Shown here piece by piece: positions 1 through 12,168 of a stretch of DNA of 64,000 nt. This DNA comes from Hybos culiciformis (lineage: Eukaryota; Arthropoda; Insecta; Diptera; Hybotidae). The position numbers were made by a program, and so were the translations under genes. The notes under the pieces are model-generated. The model ran no database searches and was not told the DNA's origin. It worked only from the letters and a program-made list of their open reading frames with translations. How positions within the stretch are numbered: the stretch's first letter is position 1; every line of letters starts with the position of its first letter. The stretch spans positions 8,535,829 through 8,599,828 of the forward strand of contig OZ023275.1 of NCBI GenBank assembly GCA_964007475.1, given 5' to 3'.

Positions 1-862
1 AATTAATCCCTATCCCTATTGAATAAAACATATATATTTGGCCACAAAACAAAAAGTTAATGAATATTCTTTCGTTGAATAATATTATATTATGTATTGT
101 ATTTGTATATGTATATTGTACATATATAGTTTTTTTTTTTATGAATTCAGTCAGAATAATTGGGCTATCGTTTTATCTGATATTATTTGTTTATTTGGAA
201 AATTTTTGAGGTTATCAATGAATAAATGCAATAAATTTTACACAAAGAAAATCGGAAAAGAATAATTAAATTTTTAGTTCACCCATATTATTACCTATAT
301 ATACAAATAGGCACATATTTATTTTGTATCAAGAATTTCTTATATGTATATAATATTAAAAAAAGGTTTTCACATAGAAGTACTTAAATTTAGTTACTTT
401 AACTTATATCTTTCTGAATTTTTAAAAATATGTATTTTGATCAATGTTTCATTTCAGAATCGAGAAAAGTTCGTCCAGATCCAGACCCAAAACTAATTAA
501 ATATTCAAAATATGAATACAATAGATATAAGTATTATAAAATTATTTTTAATAAATCAATAAAAGTAAATGGAGTGAACGAAAGGACAAATTTTTACATT
601 CTTTAAGTGGTTATTAATAACTTTAAACTAAAATTAAAGATATATTTACAAATATGTCAAAATAATCACAACAATTTTGATATTGTTAAACGGGTATTTT
701 GATAAACATTGTATTTGTACAAATAACAAAATTTCCTCTTTTTAGATATTAAAATAATTCTGGTGAATTTAACACTCAAGCAATCGTTAAAAAAATTGAA
801 CAAAAAAGAATTTATGTAAATTTTTGAAATAATTTTTTTTTATTTTATTTTTTGATAACTCT
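1..862 (-). other. Intron of the minus-strand gene (5' part only)
   Basis: AT-rich DNA following the donor at 868. No convincing acceptor-bounded exon continues the minus-strand frame before the window ends, so the second coding exon lies outside it. A short GC-richer patch at about 458-505 reads open on the plus strand behind a TTTCATTTCAG-like acceptor; it is treated as a weak finding. Confidence 0.55.
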
Positions 863-868
863 GCTCAC
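863..868 (-). other. Splice donor of the minus-strand gene
   Basis: On the minus strand the exon ends CAGAG and the intron begins GTGAGC, a near-perfect match to the metazoan donor consensus AG|GTRAG. Coding composition stops abruptly here: downstream minus-strand sequence becomes AT-only within about 15 bases and reaches a stop at 840. The intron is phase 1, because one base of the next codon lies in this exon. Confidence 0.8.
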
Positions 869-1544
869 CTCTGCTAAATAAATGTGCTGCATAAAACATA
901 TCACGAATATGTGGCTGCAATATTGCAAATGAATGTGCCAAATTGGCAGCAGCACTTATTGAATTTTGATTATTATTGCTGTGATTTAAATCGGTTGTTG
1001 TTCCAATATTTGATTCATCAATTCGTGATGAATTTTCATTTTTATGTATAATATTGTTGTTAGTTTGACTGGAACTTGGTTTTTTAATATCAATAATTTT
1101 TTTATCTCCACCATTATCCATTTCAATAGATTTAACAATACTATCTGTATTTATATTATTTGATTTTGTTATTGTTGATTTTGTTGATGGTGGCGGTGAT
1201 GGTAATAATGTAGCTGAAGCAGTTGGTGTATGCTGTTTTTGGTATGGAATTGTAGGTGAAGGAGTTGATAGAAAATCACTACTGCTACCAGTGCCGTTGC
1301 TGCCAACACTAGAACTTCTGTATTGATGATGAGCCAATGGAAATGGAAAGACTGTTGTTGATTGAGATTGTGGCGGTATTGTGATACCGAGCGGAGTTGT
1401 AGGAGGTGTAAGTAATAATTTACTATTATTTAATAAATGACTACAATAATTTGGTGAGTATGGTGAATTAGTTGAATATGATAAATTATGATGGGGAATT
1501 TGTTGTTGATATTCAAATAATTCACACTGTTTACAACCTTTCAT
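869..1544 (-). CDS. First coding exon of an unidentified low-complexity, nuclear-regulator-like protein
   Basis: Seen: an open frame starts with ATG at 1544-1542. An in-frame TAA lies at 1559-1557, only four codons upstream, so this is the natural start. The frame runs 225 codons plus one base to a strong splice donor (AG|GTGAGC, last exon base 869); beyond the donor it only reads through nine intronic codons. GC is clearly above the flanks. The protein begins with a CxxC (C4, C7), then has H/Y/S/N-rich and proline-rich segments (TPPTTP near 46-51, PSPPPS near 115-120), a short charged part (about 141-155) and an N-rich part (about 162-193). It ends in a hydrophobic, non-repetitive block (about 195-225) containing HSFAILQPHIRDMFYAAHLF, the piece most likely to be conserved. 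Inference: the disordered N-terminus of a developmental transcription factor whose DNA-binding domain would be in later exons to the left of base 1. No domain is present here, so I give no symbol. No signal peptide or membrane segment is seen. I am confident it is a real exon and unsure of its function. Confidence 0.8.
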
Positions 1545-2883
1545 TTTCTTTAAATTTTATTTTTACAATAATTTATAATAATTAAGTGAATTTCAATAAT
1601 TTTTAAATATAATTAAATTTACTTTTTAATTAAATATTCTTTAAGTTCTATAATTATCTGATATCAAAGCAGTCCATTATCAGTAACTAAGTTATTCAGA
1701 ATTTCAATATTATTAGAATATCAGTATTAATAATTTTAGTTTTATTTATCGTTAGACTCTTTTGTATTTATATATTTAATAAATAACACAACATAACATT
1801 ATCATAAAAAAACCAATTTTTATATATTTTTTGAATTAAATTTAATATCACAGATTTCGTATAAATGTAATAGAATATCAAAATTTATCTTATTATTAGC
1901 ATCTACAGGGTGAAACAATCTATGTTGTATATATGTACTATTTATGTATAAATTTAAGCGTTCTCAAACTTTTATGAAGCACTTTAACTGTTGAACTTTC
2001 ACTAATTATTTTTTAATTATATTTTTTATTCTAAATTATTAAGTTTCTTTTTTTTTTTTTTACAAATTCTACAAGTTGAGTTTTATTATTTCTTTATTAA
2101 TCATAAGTTTATTTTGATTAAGATAATTTGATTGTAATTATTTTAAATTATTTTTATTGAATATCACAGCACAATATTATTTTTTAAAAAAAAGAAGTAT
2201 TTTTTAATTTTTAATGTTTAATTTTTATTACTTTTTATACACTTTATGTATTATACAGTAAATATTTAAAAAAAATAAATTTTAATTAATATTTTCATTT
2301 ATTCTCAGAAGTTGCTATTAAATTTTTACGATTTTTTGTTTGACAATTACCTAGAAATAAAAAGAAAATTTTGTTCAAAAATAAAAATTGGAACTATATT
2401 TATAATAAATTCCAAATTTCTATTTGTAAATATGGCAATTTTGATGTGATTTTTATAATATTGCTGTAGAAATTTTATCGATAATAGGCCTATATGCGAA
2501 GGCATTAAAATTGAGTTCATTTTTGAATTAGAATTAGTTGTTCTCATATTTATTCAAATAACAAATTGAAACTCTTATATACAAAGCATTTTAAAGTTTT
2601 TCAAAAGTTTATCCTTTTTTAATCCTTTTGTTTAAATATTTTACCAAACTTCATATCCGATTTTCGTATGCAAATTTTCATTAGAAATTTCAATTTAATA
2701 TGTGACTGTGTTTTGTGTATAATGTGAAAATAAATTTTAAAATATTTTTGTGCAAACAAAATAATACAATGTTAGCATATTATTTAGTTATAGAATAAAA
2801 AAAAAACATTAGAAATCAAGTGAGAATTTATTGTGATTCAAAATACGAAAAATATGTTCTATAATATATATATATATAACACA

Positions 2884-2910
2884 TTCCCGCCAAAATAAAT
2901 GGCGCGAAAA
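2884..2910. promoter_or_regulatory. Paired E2F-like sites about 1.3 kb upstream of the start codon
   Basis: Within a few bases lie TTCCCGCCAAAA (its complement contains TTTTGGCGGG) and GGCGCGAAAA (complement TTTTCGCGCC). Both fit the E2F/DP consensus TTTSSCGC in opposite orientations, separated by AT sequence. They are the only GC-rich bases for hundreds of bases around. Role as a promoter-proximal element of the minus-strand gene is inference; chance is possible. Confidence 0.35.
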
Positions 2911-5292
2911 TATTGTATTTGAGTTTATTAATGGCTTTTTTATTTAAAATCGTGATGTAATTTATTTTTTTTGTTTAATGTTCTTTTTTAAATAAAACAA
3001 TATGTTATCTTCTGGTTGAACATATTTTAGAAAAATTTTCATAATGTAAAATAAATAGTGATAATGGACTTTAATATGAGCTAAATAAGTAAGGAAAGTT
3101 TATGTTGAATGTACATTATAATTTAGATAATTATTATAGAGAAATTTAAATTTATAGTAATTAAGTTGATATTTTATAATAAATGCTCTCGAATTATAAA
3201 TTAATTACGATAATATTGAATTAATATGAATTTAAAAAAATATGTGAGATTTCATCTTGAATATAAAGTATTTTTATAAGCAATCTACTATCGCACGTAT
3301 AGTATTTTTACTCCAACCATTAGAAGTTGAAAATTTTGTATTATACCTAATGTTTTTAAAATAAAATTTTCATACTTTTAACAAAAATGTTACTTTTTAT
3401 GATTACATCATTATTCTGTGAAATAAAATAATGTATTTTTTTGGGATGCATATAATTTTTATGTCAAAACATCTATTGAAATGTATTTAGGTCTTTTGGC
3501 AAAAAATCAACATAAAATTTTAATGATTTTTCCATTGAAATTTTATCTGTCAATCATGAAATAGATAAATTTTATTTTAAAAATTTTATTATTAGCAATA
3601 ATAAGTTCTGAGAAGAAAACAAATTTGTTTAAATTTTATGTAGGCATTATATATTTTTATTTAAATTTTTTGAATATTATTTTAATAAAAAAAAAGGGAG
3701 AGCGATAACATGAAATGTCATTTAGAATGACAAAAAAATGCTTCCTGTAACAAAAATCGAAGCAATATAAATTAACTCAATTTAAAGAATTATTTTAACA
3801 CTTCTAAAATTAATTAGCTACAGATTTTTAATTTTAATTAAATTAATTTCTGATTTCCATAATTTCTTAATTCCATTTATTAGTTATACTAATTCTTTGA
3901 GTTTTCAGAATGTTTCGAAACATTTTGTGGAGTAAAAATTTCTAAAATATAAGTTGTATTTTAAGTTTTTCTTGGTTCGGAATTAATTCTATATTTAATA
4001 ATAGTATCAAAATCATATTTAATATTTTGTATACATTTTTAGTTATGCGATTTGATAAAATTCTTACGGCTCTTCATAATTTATTTAATCTGTCTACAAA
4101 GATTTTAGTTCAATTAATAAATTTGTTTTCATATTTGAAATAAATCTTGCAATTTATTAAAATTTTCCCTAGTAGAATATAAATTTCTTGTTTATGTTAA
4201 CGTTGAATAATCCCCATTGAATAAATAATTCTTGTGCTAATTGATGCGTCAAGACGTGTTAATGAGCGATAATAGGAATTTTACTATATACACAATATTA
4301 TTTTCTCATAGGATTTTCTTTTTCATATTATGAAAATATATTTCACCTTCAGTGTATGTATCTTTAAATCTTATGGGCGCAAAAATGTAACGTAATTTAT
4401 TTTTATTAAATAGGGAAAAATAATAATAATAATAATTTTAATAATAATAAGTTGTTTTTTAAAGTTATAGATGTGATTATAATTATAATTAAGGGATAGA
4501 ATTGTTATCACAAATTTGAATTAAAGTTTGATGTGAGCTTATATTGTTTTACATCAATGCATATAAAAGTCATGAGTATCTTATCCCATATACGGGTTAA
4601 TACTTAAAAATTCGAAAAGAGTTGGAGAAAGAATGGCATAACTTGTTCGAACATTATTTTAACTCTTATGCAACAAATAGAAAGTGGATTTATAAATAAT
4701 TATTAAAACTTCAATTTCATTGAATTTGTGATCAAGACCCTGCAGAAGAAAACGATCAGTGGCAAAAATAATAGTTTAAAACTACTTATATTGCCGAAGT
4801 AAATACAGAACTAATTCCAGCAATTAATTACCCAAATTAAAGTAAATTCTTAGTTTGTTGTATAGGAAGGAGTCAGAACTGGAACCAATTATTTAATTCT
4901 TGCTTAAAGTGAAATAAATATATATTAAATATGACAAATTTTAATTTAGCATTATTATTTAATATATGTCTATGTGTATATATATCCAATTCTTCTATGT
5001 AAAAAAAAAAATATGATAATATTTTTCTGCTTAAATGAAATATGCAATTAAGAGCTTTGCAAAAGATTTACCCTATTTATATGATATTGTTTTAATAAGT
5101 ACCTGATGTCTACACAAAATTAGGAGGCATTTAAAATCAGGGATTTATTAACAATATAGTAAAATGAAATGGAGAGATTTTTTTTTTTAATGCCAAACAC
5201 AGAACATATAGTATGCATAATAGAATGAAGAGGATAAATATTAAAAAGATAAAATATCTATGCTCTCTATAAAGTATGTATAATATACACAC

Positions 5293-5338
5293 AATAATAA
5301 TAATAATAATAATAATAATAATTATTATTATTATTATT
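5293..5338. repeat. Compound (AAT)n-(ATT)n microsatellite
   Basis: About ten AAT units are followed by about six ATT units, making the tract self-complementary and able to fold into a hairpin or cruciform. The isoleucine run in a reverse-strand open frame across it is a product of the repeat, not a gene. Confidence 0.9.
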
Positions 5339-7120
5339 GTTATGTCATACTCGAATGAAAACATACATATGCTGTATACATAATATATATTTATGTTCGT
5401 ATACAAAAAAAAAAGTATTTATATTGTTCATGTGACAAATGATTTTTAACACAAAATTTTGATATGATAATAAAAAAAAGTATGTACTGCATTTGAATTA
5501 TGTGAACACACATAATAGAAATCATATTTTGGAACATGAAATTATCAAGAAATTATATGATAGATCCAGAGATATATATACAAACATACATACATAGTAT
5601 ATATTTTAATGCAATTTACAAATAAAATTCTCTTCTATTGAGATGAATTTATAGTTTAAATGCGTAAATGGGTTTTATGCTCACATAATGCTTACGTATG
5701 TAAACACAAAATTATTTATGTAAATAATAAATATGACATTCTGATGTTATTATCTGGTTATCACTATGATCAATAACATTGTTTATTAAAGCAGAATAAA
5801 TTTATGTTGAACATAATTATTATTCAAAAAAAAAAATAAAAATAAATTGTTTAGTTAAAAAATAAAGAAAATAAATTGTTTTTTTTTTCAAACGCAATTA
5901 AAATTTTAAGTTTAAATATAAATCTATGAATATAATATGTTTGTTGAAAATAATTAATTAATTGTAAATTGTTTTTTAAACATTGTTCATATCCAGTGTC
6001 CATCATAAATTTCAAAATTCGTTTACTAAAGTCACGGAGGAATATTTGTATGAATATATGACATTTTGTGTCTTGTTATATTTTATGTTATAGCATAATA
6101 TTATGTCGTACAATGTAGTATGTCATGTGCACAAAAAGTACTAAATAATAATAGTAAATATTAAAATCTATAAAAATAAATTTTCTAGTAAGACTCAAAG
6201 CTTAAAGTAAAATATTGTAGATGGTACATTAAACTGTAAATTTCTCAATATTTTAATTGAAAAAGAAAAATAGATTTTTGGAATTTTTTTTTTAAAACAC
6301 TACATGTTATTTGGATTCCATAGATGTATACTGGCTTAAAAAGTTTTTCACTTATCTGAAATATCTGAACTCCACATTCTAATGGATGTACTTATTAATC
6401 TTATTTTCGACAAAAATTAACTTAGGTTGTTGTTGTCGCCCATCAAGTAATAAGGTAAAAAAAATGTATTAAATATTTCAAATCAGGCATCCCTGAGTCT
6501 TGACCAATATTAGATAACATAGTTTTTTGTGATTTAATAAATTTTTTGAAATAAAAAAAATATATTTATTTATATGGATTAAAAAAATTAAAAATCTCAG
6601 ACAAAAAATTAATATATATTTTATTACATTACTCTACTTTTAATAGTTACGTTCAATTAACATAAATATTTTGATCAGAAGCCGTTATTAAAACTTGATA
6701 TAAGAAATAAAAAAATTTGTTCATCTACTATAGAGGAAATAAAATTTTAATTTCATATTTGTTTTCCTTTAGCAAACATGATTTTAATTTTTAATTTTTT
6801 TCTCTTTAACTAAAAAGTTATTAAACCATTATATAGCAACAGCAATATATTTTTAAGGCGATTTAAACTTGATCAACGAGGAAATTATCAACTTATTTTG
6901 CTTGTTTAATCTGTCATAAAACAAATTTAAATATTTAAAAAAATAAAAATAAAAATTTAAATCAAATATCAGTTTATTATACAGGAATTTAATCAGTTTG
7001 TGCTAAATTTTTATTTTGGTTAATGCTTTTGAAAAAAAAAAAAAAAACTATTCGAAATAAACATTTTCGATTTATTTGGTTGTTATGTCAGATTAATTAT
7101 GAGATTTTTAGTTGTTATTT

Positions 7121-7230
7121 TAACGTAACGCACTACGTGACGGTGCTCTATAAGCCATGACCATCTGACATCTGCTTTTATACAATTGATTGATTTTATT
7201 AATCTGTTCTCAAAAATAAATGCCTGATGC
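7121..7230. promoter_or_regulatory. GC-elevated island, candidate conserved non-coding element
   Basis: From 7121 to 7180 I count 27 G/C in 60 bases (45%), about twice the surroundings. It has few A/T runs and is followed by TGATTGATTTTATTAAT, which resembles PBC/Hox-type homeodomain sites. No open frame with coding character crosses it. The enhancer role is an inference from composition and motif texture only. Confidence 0.25.
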
Positions 7231-8996
7231 GCTCTAATGAAAATTTTATTATGTTTTTGATATGATTTTATGATTTTTATGTTAGAAAAATGAAATTGCA
7301 GTACAGTTGTATAGTTTAGAAATGTGAAACTTGGATAAGAAATTTATGACTTTACAAGTTAACATTTAAAAATTTTAAACTTGATTTTCGTTTATCTATT
7401 TTTTTTTGTTTTTAAGATTTTTAAACGGATAGGCGGCATAATATTTTCTAATGTGGCTAATGTTACTTTTGTTTGTACAAAGCACAGAACAAAAACCAGA
7501 AAAAGAATAAATGATTGCAACAGCGATGGATGTTGTTTGTATAGACAAGACATCGAATCGTTATTTATGATAGTTGGATAGAATATGTAGCACAGAGCAT
7601 TTTTGTCAACCAGTTTTTTTTTTTATACAGATTTGAGGTAAAATATGGATTTTATTTTATCATTGAACACTTTATGTCAATAATTTGTTTATTAATTTTA
7701 AATTTTCAATATAGAAAACAAAAATTGTTTTTTTCTTTAATTCAACATTCATGTTTTTTCTTATTTTGTTATATATATTTTATTTATTTTAATTTTCTTA
7801 CTTATACTTAATATACTTTATTCTTTATATTAAAATGTAAATCCAGTTAATTACAATGTACTTTGCAATTATTTTTTGCAATTTCATATATTAACTTTAA
7901 TTGAAAAAGGTGTAACTTTGACAAATGAATATAACACAACTTTGAAACAATAAAAGCAATTGCTATAAATTAGAATTAAAACATTTTATTGATACTGTAT
8001 TTTAATATAATGCAAAAAAAATAGTTCTAACTTAATAAATTAAGAGTGTTTTAATTTTTTTTTTCATCTAACCCAGATATATGTGTTATCTTTTTGCTTT
8101 AATCTGCTTCAAACTGTTTAAAAGAATATATAAAATGGTTTAATATTTCCATATTCAGAAATAATACAAAGTTCAGAAATAGTTAGTTGATATGCTAACA
8201 AAGATTGTGTAATTGTAAGTTTGGCAATCATTATAATTATGTAAGAGAATTTTTTTATTAATTTTGGATGACCAAACCTCAATTATTAATTTTAAATTTA
8301 TCGTCTATAAGTAAAAATAAACTAAAAAATAAATTATTATTATAATGAAAAAGAATTATATATATTATTGTTGATAAAAACAATGGAGTGCTTGTCAAAG
8401 GATTTGTAAATTTCTATCTCCCAATTATGTTTCTACATGTAATACAGATTTAATTTTATATTGTACAAATATTTGCGCTAATAAATTCAGTAGTAATGTA
8501 TTATTAACATTAAGAATGTAGAGTTAAAAGAAATATTCTGTTAATGGTTTCTTATCATAATAAACCCAAAATAATCGAAAACCATATAATTTGTATAATA
8601 AAAAGATTGTTATCATGTCTAAAAGTCGTAATGTCTCATTTTATCATTAACATAAATATGTGTGTATATAAAAATGGTTTATAAGTATATTCTACAACAC
8701 GCTATGTATATATAAAATACGTTTATATGGAACAAAGTATATTCAATAAAAAAAATTGAAAAATGAAAGAGTAAAAAAAAAAAATCTCTGTGAAGCCGAA
8801 AAGAGTATATATGTATAATTTTCTTAAAAGTTTATCAACGATATAATGATCTGTTGTTGTTGTTGTAACGTTGCGACTAGAGGCGATAATGATGATAATT
8901 TTTATGTTCTCTGATTCATTTTTTCTTTTTTCACTATTTTTATGATGAGTTTTAATTTGTTATAAAGTTATTCTGTATAAATAAATATTTATAAAT

Positions 8997-9020
8997 ATTG
9001 TACAATAATTATTGTACAAT
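8997..9020. repeat. Perfect 24-bp palindrome
   Basis: The 24 bases centred between 9008 and 9009 equal their own reverse complement (left half ATTGTACAATAA). The symmetry ends exactly at both edges. No flanking target duplication is visible, so it is recorded only as a palindrome. Confidence 0.85.
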
Positions 9021-9756
9021 GTGATAATATTAAGATTTTTTAATACAACACATCTAGCTTATAATTTTATGTTTTAAAAACGCGCTAACATGTGAACATA
9101 TGAACATTATTTAATAAAATAAATAATGCAGCGTATATTATATTATTTATTGTATTTTATATACAAAATGTGTACAATAATCATTACACAACATAAAACA
9201 TGCAGATAATAAATGTGTATAACTAATTTTATTTAATTGAACTTTCAAAAATATTTTAAAGTTTCAATAAAGGGCTATTTTAATAACAAAACGATCTTTG
9301 CAACAAATTTCATATCTGAGAGATTTATTTCGAACAAAAAAAAAAACAAAAAATAAAAAGGAAAAATCTGAAAAAAATCTTTTTCATCATCATGTCACGA
9401 AGATAACACATTAAGTCTTTTATCGCCTTTAGGGATTTTCAGTGGAATTGTTAGTGAATGAATAATGTTTTTTTTTTTTTCAGTTTTGTTTGATGGCGAA
9501 AATATTTTAAAATTAATTTTACATTTATAAAAGATTTTGATATTTAAGATGAATGTGAAAGAAAAATAAAAGCGATAATTTTAATTTAGTGAAATAATTT
9601 TTGGTCATTATTGATTTGCAAAAAAAAAAAAAAGAAGTTATTATTAAATTCTATTTTATCAATATATCAAAATAAAAATTGAAATTTTATTCTGCGTTAA
9701 ATCATTATAAATCAGAATTATAAGAAAATTATTTAGAATGAATAATAAACATTTCT

Positions 9757-10172
9757 TGATATTTATTATGATTTGATTATGAATTATAAAACATATTAAT
9801 CGTTGTTTAATTGAATAATATTGAATATATTGATTATATAAACACACGTTACAATTTAAGTTTAAGCTCTATCACGTCTCGTCTTATAGTCCACCTATAT
9901 CATACTTAAATTGTTAGTTGATATATCCAAGTGGTTATACTGCTTAAATATAATATGAATAATTTTACGAATGAAAAATAAAAATTTTTGGGATATTATT
10001 ATGATTATGAATAAAACATATTAATCGGTCGTTAATTGAATATATTGGCTATATATATAAACACAAGTTTAATTTTAAGATCTATGACATCTCGTCCCAT
10101 AGTCGCCTATCATACTTAAATTGTTATTTGATTAAACTAAGAAGATAAGCCTTTACTATTTAAATATAAATT
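9757..10172. repeat. Diverged tandem duplication, unit about 225 bp
   Basis: Two copies (about 9757-9955 and 9991-10172) share ordered blocks: ACATATTAATCG, then ATATATTG, AAACACA, CTCGTC, ATAGTC, CATACTTAAATTGTTA and TTTAAATATAA. They differ by many substitutions and small gaps, so the duplication is old. The unit has no coding frame and no recognised repeat family. Confidence 0.75.
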
Positions 10173-12141
10173 AAACATTTTTCTAAAGCTCAATTTAAGA
10201 ATTTTCAATCCTTGACATTTTATACAACTCATCCGTTGGGCTACAAAAATTCTTGCACAAGGTTATAAAATTTTATTTTTATTCTAACTTGGTTATACGT
10301 ATAAAATATGGTCTTTTTTAGGGTTAGCAGAAATAAAGCGTACAACAATGAACTTGAGATATAAATAATTCTAAATACCGTCGTAAAAGTATTAAAACAC
10401 AGACGTGTTTACAGATTTATAAGAGCATAACATCTATATATATTTTTTTTCATAAAATGTAAAAAGAAAAAAAAAATATACATATGTCATTACATTCAAC
10501 TGTTGAATTGTCGGATTTAGTTTAATTTTTTTTTGTTTGCTTTTCATACATTTGAAAATAAAAAAATATAAAAAGCAAACAAAATACATAGAAACTTGTA
10601 TATCCGGATGTCGCACAGCAGGGTCTTTATTTATGTTTTTTTTATTTATTTTTTTTTTAGTTATTTGGTGGTATTGATTATTTCTTTATTCCTTTAACGT
10701 TATGTTAAAAAAAATAAAAAAAATAAATCATAAAAAATATTATTAATTTTGATGATTATAGTCAAGATATAGAACTGTAAAAGCAGCATATTTTTCATTT
10801 CTAATAATTTAGAAATTATGTACTTTAATAATAAATTTGATCGACTTAATTTTTTATTTTTCTATAAATAATGAAAAAATTAAACTTGATCCAAAATCAT
10901 TTTAATAAATCTTGTAATTTTTGCTATTGGGTGTGTCGATTTTACATCGAGTTCATTACAATTTGTAAACATTCATAAGTACATTGAATGATTATATTAT
11001 AATGATTAGAAAATTAGGTTTGAAGAAATTATAAGCAGTTTCTAAATTTGAAAATTTACAGCACATCGTTTGTCTTTAATATCTTGATTTTATATATTGT
11101 GACTTGTTCTATAGAATGTCTTCTAACGACTTCGATGTGAAATTTTTAGTGAAAATGTTTAATTTGTAAAAATTTTTGTTTATCACGTCTTTGGGAAATG
11201 TTGTCCTATTGATTTTCCATTTATTACAAAAGTATCTTTTCAACATTATTTATTGTTACATCCACAGCTTTCTTCAGCTATTATTATAATTCAAAACTTC
11301 TTAAATGGTATTTTTTTTTATTAAATCCAATATTCAAGCTACTTTATTACAGCGGTTGAAATAAATTTAAATACTTAACTTCTTACTTAATTTAAATTTT
11401 TCTTAAATCACGTTTTAAGATTTTGATATATTAATTTTTTATAACTATTTTGTATGTATGGAATTTTTTAACACATCTGTGCTGAGCCATGTCCTCATAC
11501 ATAAATTACAAAATTAACTTCCGTAACAAACAAGTTAATCATTCCATCTGACGCATTTTTAATAAGTGCGCGCCATAATGATGCATGAAGTATAATGTAA
11601 ATAAATACAGAGCTAATGAAAATAATTATGTACTTTTATTGAGACATTTTCTTTTTTTTGTTAATTTAAGATTTTCCAAGTCTATTACTAGCTGTTGCAA
11701 TTCTTTTTTGATTCCAAATGATTATTAACAATTTTTTTATTTCCATAAGAATCTTTTTAAAGTATAGTCATGGCAAAAGAAAGTTATTATGTACAAAATT
11801 TCTTCATAGCATAATGTTATAAAATATTTAATTAGTATTATTGAAATTTTAGGCAAAGTCTTTAAGTTAATTTAAAAAGAAAAGAATTTACAAAAACAAT
11901 ATTAGCATTTTATTACTCTAAATTATTCATAATTTCTTTTTTTAAATATAATTAAATCCTTAAAAATCTTTCAGTTTCAATAAAAATGCAAATTAAGCAT
12001 TAAAAATCATAATTTTCGCTAATCACTCTATTATAAAATACAATGTTGAAAAAGAAAAAAAAAATACATAATTACAATTATGACCGAAATTAAAATTCAT
12101 TTATTTAACGTAAAAAAAAAAAAAAAAGAGGAGACGTATAC

Positions 12142-12168
12142 CTACCTACATATATTTTGTGTAGGTAG
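12142..12168. repeat. Short hairpin with 9-bp stem
   Basis: CTACCTACA (12142-12150) is complementary to TGTAGGTAG (12160-12168) across a 9-base loop, directly after an A-rich run. No larger element boundary is seen. Confidence 0.6.

Larger units (their letters stand above)
1545..9756. other. Non-coding stretch upstream of the coding exon
   Basis: This should contain the 5' UTR and possibly the promoter of the minus-strand gene, but no core promoter can be placed with confidence. The sequence is AT-rich with many A/T runs. Open frames in it are short, rich in F/I/K/N/Y and lack domains. The separately listed items are the GC patch at 2884, the trinucleotide repeat at 5293, the island near 7121 and the palindrome at 8997. 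Otherwise I see nothing. Confidence 0.6.

Noticed and set aside
5137..5406. Minus-strand open frame with a long isoleucine run
   Set aside because: The isoleucines come from the AAT/ATT microsatellite; the remainder is low complexity.
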